NCBI RefSeq assembly: GCF_007990715.1
Contig: NZ_BJWY01000043.1
Span: forward strand, 1 to 49,464
Direction: 5' to 3'
DNA from: Nocardia seriolae NBRC 15557
GTDB lineage: Bacteria > Actinomycetota > Actinomycetes > Mycobacteriales > Mycobacteriaceae
DNA: 49,464 bases
The translations under genes were made by a program, and so were the position numbers. This document shows, piece after piece, positions 6,964-15,485 of this stretch. The notes beneath the pieces are model-generated. The model saw only the letters and a list, made by a program, of their open reading frames with translations, had not been told where the DNA came from and did not search any database. Position 1 is the stretch's first letter. Each line of letters begins with the position of its first letter.

Positions 6964-7830
6964 ATGGAGACCGTGCCCATCCAGATGCCCGACGGGACGA
7001 CGGTGCCGGTGCGGATGATCCCGGCCAAAGGTCCACACCGGCACCCGATTACGGCCGACACGCCGAGGCCGGTGGTGGTTGTCGTGCCGGGACTGGGGGT
7101 GCCGGGGGAGTTCTACTCGCTGTTCGGGAAGCCCCTGGCGGACCGGGGTTTCGACGTGGCGCTGCTGGAGATCCGTGGAAACGGCGCCGCTCCGCCTCCC
7201 CGCGCTTGCCGGCCCAAACCCGGCGCGGCGAGCCAGTACGGCTATCAGGAACTGGTGGCCGTGGACTTCCCCGCCATGTTCGAGGCAGTGCGGGAACGGT
7301 TTCCCGACAGCACGCCGTATCTGCTCGGGCACAGCATGGGTGGGCAGCTCGGGGTCATGTACGCGTCCCGGATCCGGGGGCGGCTGGGCGGGCTGATTCT
7401 GGTCGCGTCCGGAACGCCGCATCGGCGCGGATATTCGGGGCTGGCGGCGCTGGGCAGCACCGCGCTCTCGCTGACCGCCAATCTGGCCGGGTTCTGGCCG
7501 GGCGACACCGTGACCGCGGGCGGGTTCGGGCGGCAGTCGAAGCTGCTGATCGCCGACTGGGCGCGGCTGGCGCGCACGGGCCGATTCCAGCCCGCCGGAG
7601 CCGATATCGACTACGAGGAGCGCATCGGGCGGCTGAAATTGCCGGTGCTGTCGATCACCATGACCGGCGATGAGCTGACCCCGCGCGGTTCGGCGCGGCA
7701 ACTGCTGGCCAAGCTGCCCAATGCCGACATCACCATCTGGCACAACCCGGACCCGCTGGGGCACAACGGCTGGATCAGCGATCCCGCGTCCACCCTCGAC
7801 CGGGTCGAAAAGTGGCTGCGGGACCGCTGA
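6964..7830 (+). CDS. Alpha/beta-fold hydrolase (lysophospholipase/esterase-like)
   Basis: A 288-residue serine hydrolase. The nucleophile elbow LGHSMGGQLG carries the catalytic Ser and lies about 40% into the chain. Asp is probably in TMTGDELTPRG, and the catalytic His in LGHNGW near the C-terminus. An oxyanion-type loop VVPGLGVPGEFY follows the first strand. There is no signal peptide, so it is cytoplasmic. The substrate is unknown; the fold and GHSMGG motif fit esterases and lysophospholipases. The start at 6964 is chosen because TAGCCT lies just upstream; an upstream in-frame ATG at 6925 lies inside the terminator. It ends 7 nt from the convergent aspA gene. Confidence 0.8.
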   Translation: METVPIQMPDGTTVPVRMIPAKGPHRHPITADTPRPVVVVVPGLGVPGEFYSLFGKPLADRGFDVALLEIRGNGAAPPPRACRPKPGAASQYGYQELVAVDFPAMFEAVRERFPDSTPYLLGHSMGGQLGVMYASRIRGRLGGLILVASGTPHRRGYSGLAALGSTALSLTANLAGFWPGDTVTAGGFGRQSKLLIADWARLARTGRFQPAGADIDYEERIGRLKLPVLSITMTGDELTPRGSARQLLAKLPNADITIWHNPDPLGHNGWISDPASTLDRVEKWLRDR

Positions 7831-7837
7831 TTCACGG

Positions 7838-9703
7838 CTAGATCGAACGCGACCGCGGGGCGGTCATCTTCTCCGGGCTGAGCAGTTCGTCGAGTTCGTC
7901 CTTGGTCATGGCCCCGCGCTCCAGCACCAGGTCATAGACGCTGCCACCGGTCTTCAGCGCCTCCTTGGCGATCGACGCGGACTGTTCGTACCCCAGCTTC
8001 GGCACCAGCGCGGTGACCAGGCCGATGCTGTGGTTGACCAGTTCCCGGCAGTGCTCGCGATTGGCGGTGATGCCGGTGACACAGCGGCTGGTCAGGGTGA
8101 TGGCCGCATTGCGCAGCATCATGGTGCCCATCATGAGGTCGTAGGCCATGATCGGCTCGGCCATGTTCAGTTCGAGCTGGCTGGCCTCGGCGGCCATGGT
8201 GACGGTCATGTCGTAGCCGATGAGCTGGAAGCAGACCTGCGAAACGACCTCCGGGATAACCGGATTGACCTTGCCGGGCATGATCGACGAACCCGGCTGC
8301 ATGGCGGGCAGGTTGATCTCACCGAGCCCGGCGCGCGGACCGCTGGAGAGCAGGCGCAGATCGTTGCAGATCTTGGACAGCTGCACGGCGGCGCGCTTGA
8401 GGGTGGCCGAGATGGCCACGAAATCGCCTGAGTCCTGGGTGGCCTCGACCAGGTTCTCGGCCTGACAGATGGGCAGTCCGGTGACCTCGACCAGTTTCTT
8501 GCTGACCAGTTCGGCGTAGCCGGGCGGGCTGGTGATGCCGGTGCCGATGGCGGTCGCGCCCATGTTCATGGCGAGCAGGTCGGTGGAGATGCGCTGCAGG
8601 TGGGCGATGGCCTCGCCGATCATGACCGCGTACGCACCGAACTCCTGGCCCAGCGTCATGGGCACGGCGTCCTGCAGCTGGGTGCGGCCCATCTTGATGA
8701 CATCGCTGAACTCGAGGGCCTTGGCCTTCAGGGCATTCCGCAGCTCGCCCAGGGCCGCGGTGGCGTCCATGAGGGACAGGTAGACGCCCAGCTTCACCGA
8801 GGTGGGGTAGACGTCATTGGTGGACTGCGAGCAGTTCACGTCGTCATTGGGGTGCAGGTACTGGTATTCGCCCTTCTCGTGGCCCATGAGCTCCAGGCCG
8901 CGATTGGCGATGACCTCGTTGGCGTTCATATTGGTCGAGGTGCCCGCGCCGCCCTGCACCATGTCGACGACGAAGTCGTCGCGCAGCTTGCCGTCCAGGA
9001 TCTCGTCGCAGGCTCCGACGATGGCATCGCGCTTGGCCGCCGTGATCGACCCGAGTTCCGCATTGGCCAGCGCCGCCGCCTTTTTCACGTAGGCCAGCGC
9101 GTGCACCAGGTGCCCGAACTTGCGCAGCTTGATGCCCGAGATCTGGAAATTCTCGATGGCGCGCAGGGTCTGCACGCCGTAGTAGGCCTCGGACGGGATC
9201 TCGCGGGTGCCCAGCGAATCGTGTTCGGTGCGAATGCCGCCCAGCTGCTGCTGCGCGCTGATCGCGGCCGAGAGCTGTTCGGAGACGCTGCGCATGCGGT
9301 GCGCGATGAGCTGCGCGACGCGGGAGACCATGCGGTAGTAGCGATCCGGGTGCAGCACGGCCATTTCCCGCAGCGTGGCGCGCGGCACGGTCAATACCAC
9401 CGCGCCCTTGGGGGTGCGGCCGGTCGCGGTGTGCGGGGTGTCGTCGATCAGGGAGATCTCCGAGACCAGGCTGCCGGGGCCGAGGCGGGCCAGCTCGGTC
9501 TCGTGGCCGGTGAGCCCGGAGATGATCTGGACCTCGCCCTCGACCACGATGCCCGCCCATTCCCGGGGCGTGGACTCGTGGAAAAGGATGGTGCCGGCCG
9601 GGTATTCGCGGCGTTCGGCGGTGGCGGTGAGGGCGCGGACGTCATCCGGATCGAGTCCGGTGGCCGCGGCGGTTGACTTGATCAGCTCGTCCAGTTGGCC
9701 CAC
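7838..9703 (-). CDS. aspA: Aspartate ammonia-lyase with an N-terminal cNMP-binding-like domain
   Basis: A 621-residue fusion. Residues about 20-140 are a cyclic-nucleotide-binding fold (YPAGTILFHESTPREWAGIV, then GSLVSEISLIDDTPHTATGRT). The remaining ~465 residues are a full aspartase (L-aspartate to fumarate plus ammonia) with GGAGTSTNMNANEV, HPNDDVNCSQSTND and the fumarate-lyase signature GSSIMPGKVNPVIPE. The phosphate-binding consensus (E-x-A-L...P-R-x-A-T) keeps Glu, but the Arg is His (TPHTAT). cAMP binding is therefore doubtful and the domain may sense something else or be structural. The GTG start has AAGGAG 5 nt upstream. It diverges from a Dcu carrier gene, giving a natural aspartate/fumarate pair. 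Bacterial aspartases are usually about 470 residues without this domain. Confidence 0.9.
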   Translation of the reverse strand: MGQLDELIKSTAAATGLDPDDVRALTATAERREYPAGTILFHESTPREWAGIVVEGEVQIISGLTGHETELARLGPGSLVSEISLIDDTPHTATGRTPKGAVVLTVPRATLREMAVLHPDRYYRMVSRVAQLIAHRMRSVSEQLSAAISAQQQLGGIRTEHDSLGTREIPSEAYYGVQTLRAIENFQISGIKLRKFGHLVHALAYVKKAAALANAELGSITAAKRDAIVGACDEILDGKLRDDFVVDMVQGGAGTSTNMNANEVIANRGLELMGHEKGEYQYLHPNDDVNCSQSTNDVYPTSVKLGVYLSLMDATAALGELRNALKAKALEFSDVIKMGRTQLQDAVPMTLGQEFGAYAVMIGEAIAHLQRISTDLLAMNMGATAIGTGITSPPGYAELVSKKLVEVTGLPICQAENLVEATQDSGDFVAISATLKRAAVQLSKICNDLRLLSSGPRAGLGEINLPAMQPGSSIMPGKVNPVIPEVVSQVCFQLIGYDMTVTMAAEASQLELNMAEPIMAYDLMMGTMMLRNAAITLTSRCVTGITANREHCRELVNHSIGLVTALVPKLGYEQSASIAKEALKTGGSVYDLVLERGAMTKDELDELLSPEKMTAPRSRSI

Positions 9704-9835
9704 GTCTGCTCCTTGCTCGGATGAGGGACTCACAACGCTGGCAAACAAATCGCAATCTTTCCGAATGGTCCGGATATGTTTCAAGAGCGACGCGGTAACA
9801 GCACCACCACCTACTAGCCGATCGGCGGGTCGACG

Positions 9836-11164
9836 ATGGTAAAGATGCTGCTCGAGCTGGCGGTCATGCTGGCCATCATCATGATCGGATCCCGGGTCGG
9901 CGGCATCGGACTGGGCGTCTGGGGCGGGATCGGCGTCTTCGCGCTGGCCACCATATTCGGGGTCGAGCCGACCGTGCCGCCGGTGGACGTGCTGCTCATC
10001 ATCCTGTCGGTGGTGGTGGCCGCGGCGACCATGGAGGCCGCGGGCGGCGTCGACTACATGGTCCGGATCGCCGAGCGGATAATTCGCAGCAATCCCAAAC
10101 GGATCACCTTCGTCGCACCCCTGGTGACCTACGCGTTCACCGTCGGCGCGGGCACCGGGCATCTGCTCTACCCGCTGCTGCCGGTCATCCACGAGGTGGC
10201 GCGCGAGGGCGGGATCCGCCCGGAGCGGCCGATTTCCATTGCCACCATCGCCAATCAGATCGCCATCGTGGCCAGCCCGGTCTCGGCGTCGACCGCGGCG
10301 GCGGTGGTCATCTTCGGGCCCGACGGGTGGTCGATCGTGAAGATCCTGGCCATCACCGTGCCCTCCACGCTCATCGGGTCCATGGTCGGCGCGCTGTCGG
10401 TGCTCAAGCTCGGCAAGGACCTCGACGACGATCCGGAGTACCAGCGCCGGCTGGCCGCGGGGGAGATCCCGCCCATCGATCCCAGTCACGCCGACCGGCC
10501 GCCGCTGCCGCCGCGCGCCTCCTGGTCGGCGGGCATCTTCCTGCTCGGCGTGCTCGCCATCGTGATCTCGGGGGCGTTCCCGAGCCTGCGCCCGGATGTG
10601 CACGGAGCGGACGGCAAGGTCGACGCGCTGGCCATGCCCTATGCCATCGAGGTGCTCATGCTCGCGACGGCGGCCCTGATCATGGTGGTGTGCAAGGTGA
10701 ACGCCGCGGTGGTGCCGGGCACGCCGGTCGCCAAGGCGGGGTTGGTCGCGCTGGTCGGGGTGTTCGGATTGGCCTGGCTGGGTGACTCTTTCGTCGAGGC
10801 CAACAAGACGCTGATCGTGGACAAACTCGGCAATGTCGCCAAGGACTATCCGTGGACGTTCGCGATCATCGTGACCGTGGTCGCGGCGCTCATTCTGAGT
10901 CAGGCCGCGACCACGAAGACGATGATGCCGCTGGGCATGGCGCTGGGCATTCCCTCGGCGCAGCTGGTGGCCATGCTGCCCGCGGTCGCGGCGCTGTTCA
11001 TCCTGCCGGTCTATCCGACCAGCATCGCCGCGGTGAACTTCGACCTGAGCGGGACGACCCACTTCGGCAAGTACGTGCTCAACCACTCGTTCATGCGTCC
11101 CGGTCTGGTCACCCTGGTGGCTTCGATCGCCATCGGCTACGGGCTGGCGGCGATCATCGGCTGA
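9836..11164 (+). CDS. DcuA/DcuB-family C4-dicarboxylate carrier
   Basis: A 442-residue polytopic inner-membrane carrier with about ten to twelve hydrophobic segments. It resembles E. coli DcuB as I remember it: PPVDVLLIILSVVVAAATME, GTGHLLYPLLPVIHEVAREG, RPERPISIATIANQIAI, AITVPSTLIG and the C-terminal YPTSIAAVNFDLSGTTHFGK. The family exchanges aspartate, fumarate, malate and succinate. Next to aspartase, the likely cycle is aspartate in, deamination, fumarate out, leaving ammonia for the cell. The start ATG at 9836 has only a weak RBS; ATG 9845 is an alternative. The 132-bp gap to aspA must hold both promoters. It ends 3 nt before the convergent peptidase gene. Confidence 0.88.
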   Translation: MVKMLLELAVMLAIIMIGSRVGGIGLGVWGGIGVFALATIFGVEPTVPPVDVLLIILSVVVAAATMEAAGGVDYMVRIAERIIRSNPKRITFVAPLVTYAFTVGAGTGHLLYPLLPVIHEVAREGGIRPERPISIATIANQIAIVASPVSASTAAAVVIFGPDGWSIVKILAITVPSTLIGSMVGALSVLKLGKDLDDDPEYQRRLAAGEIPPIDPSHADRPPLPPRASWSAGIFLLGVLAIVISGAFPSLRPDVHGADGKVDALAMPYAIEVLMLATAALIMVVCKVNAAVVPGTPVAKAGLVALVGVFGLAWLGDSFVEANKTLIVDKLGNVAKDYPWTFAIIVTVVAALILSQAATTKTMMPLGMALGIPSAQLVAMLPAVAALFILPVYPTSIAAVNFDLSGTTHFGKYVLNHSFMRPGLVTLVASIAIGYGLAAIIG

Positions 11165-11167
11165 GCG

Positions 11168-13198
11168 TCACCGCTCCATCAGCTGCTGGGCGAAGAACTC
11201 GTAGATGAGCCCGGCCTGGAAGGCGGACTGCTTGTTGTCCGCCGCGCCGCCGTGGCCGCCCTCGATGTTCTCGTAGTACCAGACGTCGTGGCCCTCGGAT
11301 TCCAAGAGCGCGGCCATCTTCCGGGCGTGGCCGGGGTGCACGCGGTCGTCGCGGGTGGAGGTGGTGAGCAGGATCGGCGGGTACCGCCGGTCCGCGCTGG
11401 TGTTCTGGTACGGCGAGTACTTCGAGATGTACTCCCACTCCTCGGGCTTGTCCGGGTCGCCGTACTCCGCGATCCACGACGCGCCCGCCAGCAGCAGGTG
11501 GTAGCGCTTCATGTCCAGCAGCGGCACCTGGCACACGATGGCCCCGAACAGTTCCGGGTAGCGGGTCAGCATGACGCCCATGAGCAGGCCGCCATTGCTG
11601 CCGCCTACCGCGCCCAGCTGCTCGTGGGTGGTGATGCCGCGGGCCACCAGATCCCGGGCCACGGCCGCGAAATCCTCGTAGGCCTTGTGCCGGTTGGCCT
11701 TCAGGACCGCGGTGTGCCATTCCGGGCCGTACTCGCCGCCGCCGCGGATATTGGTCATGACGTAGGTGCCGCCGCGCTCGAGCCAGCCCATGCCGACCGC
11801 GCCGAAATAGCCGGGGGTGCGCGAGACTTCGAAACCGCCGTAGCCGGACATGACGGTCGGGCCGGGGACGCCGCGGCGATCACGGTGGCGGATGACGAAA
11901 TACGGGATTTCGGTGCCGTCGTCGGAGGTGGCGAAGAACTGCTCGGTCTCCACGCCGTCGGCGTCGAAGAACTCCGGTTCCTTCTTGAGCACCTCGATGG
12001 GGCCGCCCACCGAACCGGCCATGAGCGTGGTCGGGCGGGTGAAACCACTGGTGGAGAGCATGAATTCGTCGCCGCCCTCCAGGCGGTCGAGGTTCATGAC
12101 GCTGGTGGTGGCCATGCGCGGGGTGTCGGCCAGCGGCTCGCGGGTCCAGCCGTCCGGGCCGGGGGTCAGCACGTGCAGGTCGGTCTGCACGTCGCGCAGG
12201 GTGATCAGCAGCAGGTGGTTCTCGGTCCAGCCGTAGCCGTGCAGCGCCGTGTGCCGGTCGGGGGTGAACAGGACCTCGAAATCACGTGCGCCGGAGAGGA
12301 ATTCCTCGAAGTTGGTGGCCAGCAGCGAGCCCGCCGGGTAGGTGGTGCCGTTCACCTCCCACGGCGACTTCAGGCGCACCAGCAGCAGCTCCTTGTACCA
12401 GGATTCGGAGGCGTCGCTGGGGACGTCGATGAAGCGCAGGGCGCCGTCGTCCTCGAGGAGGTAGACCTCCTCGTTGAAGAAGTCGGTGGCGCGGCCCAGG
12501 AAGTGGCGTTCGTAGCCCGGCGTGCGGTCGTAACCGGCCGAGACCGCCACGTCGGTGACCTCGCCCTCGTAGACGAATTCCGCCGCCGCCAAGGGGGTTC
12601 CGCGCCGCCAGCGCTTCACCACCCGCGGATAGCCGGAGTCGGTGAGCGAGCCCGGGCCGAAATCGGTTCCCACGTACAGGGTGTCGTCGTCGATCCAGGC
12701 GAAGTCGGACTTGGCCTCGGGCAGCCGGAAGCCGCCGTCCTCCGGCGCGATGAACGCCTTGGCCTCGATGTCGAACTCGCGCACCACCTTCGCGTCCGCA
12801 CCGCCACGCGAGAGGCTGATCAGCGCCCGCTGCTGCGCGGGCCGCAGCACCGCCGCGCTGCCCCACACCCAGTTCTCGTCCTCGGCCGCGGCCAGCGCGT
12901 CCAGGTCGATGAGGATCTCCCAGTCCGGCTCGTCCTTGGCGTACTCGGCGAAAGTGGTGCGCCGCCACAGCCCCTTCGGGTGGTCGCGATCGCGCCAGTA
13001 GTTGTAGAGCCAGGGGCCGCGCCGGCCGGGATAGGCGATGCGCGTATCGGTATCGAGCATGGCGAGCACCCGGGCCTCGAGCTCCGCGAAACGCTCCGAC
13101 GACGCGAACCTCTCCTTCGCCACCGCATTGCGCGCTTCCGCCCACCCGAGGGCCCGCTCACCCTCGACCTCTTCGAGCCACAGGAACTGATCCGTCAC
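11168..13198 (-). CDS. S9-family prolyl oligopeptidase
   Basis: A 676-residue serine peptidase with an N-terminal beta-propeller and a C-terminal alpha/beta-hydrolase domain. The catalytic Ser is in GAVGGSNGGLLMG (about residue 534), the Asp in TSTRDDRVHPGHA and the His in IEGGHGGAADN, in the order Ser-Asp-His typical of the family. The propeller part begins FLWLEEVEGERALGWAEARNA, as in other oligopeptidases. No signal peptide, so it cleaves short peptides in the cytosol. I chose the GTG at 13198 because GGAG lies 5 nt upstream and the family normally begins just before YLWLE. An ATG at 13219 would add seven residues. Confidence 0.9.
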   Translation of the reverse strand: MTDQFLWLEEVEGERALGWAEARNAVAKERFASSERFAELEARVLAMLDTDTRIAYPGRRGPWLYNYWRDRDHPKGLWRRTTFAEYAKDEPDWEILIDLDALAAAEDENWVWGSAAVLRPAQQRALISLSRGGADAKVVREFDIEAKAFIAPEDGGFRLPEAKSDFAWIDDDTLYVGTDFGPGSLTDSGYPRVVKRWRRGTPLAAAEFVYEGEVTDVAVSAGYDRTPGYERHFLGRATDFFNEEVYLLEDDGALRFIDVPSDASESWYKELLLVRLKSPWEVNGTTYPAGSLLATNFEEFLSGARDFEVLFTPDRHTALHGYGWTENHLLLITLRDVQTDLHVLTPGPDGWTREPLADTPRMATTSVMNLDRLEGGDEFMLSTSGFTRPTTLMAGSVGGPIEVLKKEPEFFDADGVETEQFFATSDDGTEIPYFVIRHRDRRGVPGPTVMSGYGGFEVSRTPGYFGAVGMGWLERGGTYVMTNIRGGGEYGPEWHTAVLKANRHKAYEDFAAVARDLVARGITTHEQLGAVGGSNGGLLMGVMLTRYPELFGAIVCQVPLLDMKRYHLLLAGASWIAEYGDPDKPEEWEYISKYSPYQNTSADRRYPPILLTTSTRDDRVHPGHARKMAALLESEGHDVWYYENIEGGHGGAADNKQSAFQAGLIYEFFAQQLMER

Positions 13199-13278
13199 GC
13201 CCTCTCCAACACCACTCATGCCCTCATTGTTGCCGAGTGTCGCGTTCGCCGGTCGCGAACGTGTTGCGGGCGGCCGCT

Positions 13279-14292
13279 TCAGGCGAGTCGGACCAGCATC
13301 TTCCCGGTGTTCGCGCCGGACAGCACACCCAGGAACGCGGCGGGGGCCCGGTCGAGACCCTCGTACACGGTCTCCCGGGTGCGCAGGCTGCCGTCGGCCA
13401 GCCAGCCCGCGGCCCGCCCGATGTATTCGCCGAAGACCGGGAAGCGACTGGTGACCAGCATGCCCCGCAGGGTGATCTCCTTGGTGGCGGCCAGGTACAG
13501 GTCGGGCGTGAATTCCGGCGGCGCGCCGTCATATCCGCTGATCGCGCCGACCATGGCGATGCGCCCGCCGGGGCGCATGGCCTCGATCGCCGCCGCCAGG
13601 TGTTCGGACCCGACGCCGTCGAGATAGACGTCGATGCCCTCGGGCGCGGCGGCCGCCAGCTGTCCGCGCAGATCGCCCGCCCGGTGGTCGATGGCCGCGT
13701 CGAAGCCGAACTCGTCGAGCAGGACGCGGTTCTTCGCGGGCCCGCCCGCCGAGCCGACCACCCGGCTCGCACCCGGTTTGCGGGCGATCTGCCCGGCGAC
13801 GCTGCCCACCGCGCCCGCGGCCGCCGACACGAACACGACATCGCCGGGGCGGACCGGGGCGATCGAGGTCAGCGCGGCGTAGGCGGTCAGCCCGGTGGTG
13901 CCCAGCGCGCCGAGGTAATGCCGCGGGTCGGCCAGCGTGGTGTCCACGACGGTGGCGGTGTCGGCGTCCACCACCGCGAGATCCCGCCAGCCCCGGAAAT
14001 GAGTCACGGTGGCGCCCAACGGAATCGCGGCCGAGCGGGACTCGATCACCTCGCCGACCGCCGCGCCCTCCAGGGGCTCGCCCAGCCGGAACGGCGGGAC
14101 GTAGGACGGCTTGTCGTCCATCCGGCCGCGCATGTACGGGTCCACCGACATCCAGGTGTTGCGGACCAGGAGTTGACCGTCGCGGAGTTCGGGGAGCGGA
14201 CGCTCCGCCGCCACGAAGTCCGCGGTGGTCGGCACCCCTTGCGGCCGGGCGGCCAGTCGGATCTCTCGGCCGGTGCGAAGCTGAGTTGTCAT
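13279..14292 (-). CDS. NADP-dependent MDR oxidoreductase (PTGR/CurA-like)
   Basis: A 337-residue zinc-independent medium-chain reductase, probably reducing alpha,beta-unsaturated ketones or quinone-like compounds with NADPH. The N-terminal segment NTWMSVDPYMRGRMDD is typical of the leukotriene-B4-dehydrogenase/prostaglandin-reductase group. The Rossmann motif VFVSAAAGAVGSVAGQIARKPGASRVVGSAGG follows. Later FDAAIDHRAGDL, YLDGVGSEHLAAAI and the C-terminal GKMLVRLA also fit. No structural or catalytic zinc Cys cluster is seen. AAGGA lies 9 nt before the ATG at 14292. It lies 57 nt after the disrupted araC gene on the same strand, which may be its former regulator. Confidence 0.87.
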   Translation of the reverse strand: MTTQLRTGREIRLAARPQGVPTTADFVAAERPLPELRDGQLLVRNTWMSVDPYMRGRMDDKPSYVPPFRLGEPLEGAAVGEVIESRSAAIPLGATVTHFRGWRDLAVVDADTATVVDTTLADPRHYLGALGTTGLTAYAALTSIAPVRPGDVVFVSAAAGAVGSVAGQIARKPGASRVVGSAGGPAKNRVLLDEFGFDAAIDHRAGDLRGQLAAAAPEGIDVYLDGVGSEHLAAAIEAMRPGGRIAMVGAISGYDGAPPEFTPDLYLAATKEITLRGMLVTSRFPVFGEYIGRAAGWLADGSLRTRETVYEGLDRAPAAFLGVLSGANTGKMLVRLA

Positions 14293-14349
14293 GGCGCACA
14301 ATCCTTGTCGTTGCCGGTGGACCGGATTTCCGATCCGCTGCCGACAACG

Positions 14350-15416
14350 CTATGGGCGGTGCGGGTCCGCTCCCAGGTCCCGTGATGCCACCGACCGGTC
14401 CGCGTGCGCCAGGCCGGTCGGGGAGGTGCCGTGCCAGCGCCGGTATGCCTTGCGCAGCGCGCGATCGTCGGCGAAGCCGAGCCGGGCGGCCACCGCCGCC
14501 GTCGAACGGCCCTGCGCGAGCAGGGTTTCGGCGCGCTCGGCCCGCCGCAGATCGACCTCGTTCCGCCAGGTGGTGCCGTGTTCGGCGAGGTGGCGCTGCA
14601 GCGTGCGGCGGCTCATCGGCAGCCGCCGGGCCACGCCGTCGAGGCTGAGGTCCCCGTCGGTGAGGGCCGCGTCGAGGGCGGTCCGGAACGACTCCAGCGG
14701 ACCGGGAACCGCGCGCGCGAATTCGCCAGCACCAGATCCGCGTGACCGCGCAGCAGCGCGCCCAGCGCCGGATCGGCGCGCCGCAGCGGCGCGGCGGCGT
14801 CCGCGGCGTGGAAGGTGATGCTGTCGGCGGGTGCGCCGAATTCGATGCGGTCGGTGCCGAACGCCTCGGTCAGGATCGAATGTCGTTGCGGTGCGGGATG
14901 TCCGAAGGTGACGCGCGCGGTGCGGACCGGACGCCCGGTGGCCTCGCGGGCCCGGCGCAGGTAGTAGGCGAGCACGTATTCGTTGACCACGGCGGACACG
15001 GCCGGGTCGCCCGCCGTGGTCCGGTAGCCGACGGTGAGATCGTCCCCGGCGTCCAGGTCGAAGACCTCGCCCGCGGCGGTCACCACCCGGTGGTACGGCT
15101 GTGCGGCGCGCAGTGATTCGGCGAGGGTGGATCCCGTGGTCACCAGATAGTCCCAGGGGGTGAGGGTGCCCAAGGGCGCTGCCGTCGCCACGGCGAGGCC
15201 CGCGCCCGGGCCCGGGCGCAGGTGGGCGATGAACTCCCACAGGCGAATCAGGGCGTCCAGCGGAATCCGGTTCAGCTCGTCGGAGAGCGTGTGCTCGTCG
15301 AGGCCGTGGAGGCCGGCCTGTTGTTCCGGCGTGGCCCCGGCCCGCCGGGCGGCGTCGCGCACCAGCCGGACGAGCGGTGTCGAAACCGTACGGTCGAGCG
15401 GATCCACTTGTTCCAC
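14350..15416 (-). pseudogene. AraC-family regulator with a frameshift
   Basis: The ligand domain (Arabinose_bd/OruR-like, starting VSTPLVRLVRDAARRAG) is open in one frame down to about 14,715. The C-terminal AraC HTH (SLDGVARRLPMSRRTLQRHL ... AAVAARLGFADDRALRKAYRRWHGTSP) lies in another frame down to the stop at 14350. The switch coincides with a (CG)5 run at 14710-14719. Removing one CG joins the frames as ANSRAVPGPLESF, a natural sequence. So this is a two-base slippage mutation, phase variation or a sequencing error. Without correction no DNA-binding domain is made. The start is uncertain: GTG at 15416 or ATG at 15470, neither with a Shine-Dalgarno. It diverges from the dipeptidase gene. 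Confidence 0.75.
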
Positions 15417-15485
15417 ACTAGTGATGGCCGGGCTCACACCGATCGGTAGGATTGCGGCTTCCAAGCCCATCCGCGAGGAGGTTCG

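Noticed and set aside
9704..9835. CRP-type site controlling aspA and dcu
   Set aside because: No TGTGA-N6-TCACA-like palindrome was found despite the cNMP-like domain in AspA.
9704..11086. N-terminal extension of the aspartase frame up to 11086
   Set aside because: The extension is antisense to the Dcu carrier; a GTG with AAGGAG at 9703 sets the start.
11252..13627. A 791-codon forward frame opposite the prolyl oligopeptidase
   Set aside because: Composition is a shadow; the minus strand has the complete Ser-Asp-His triad.
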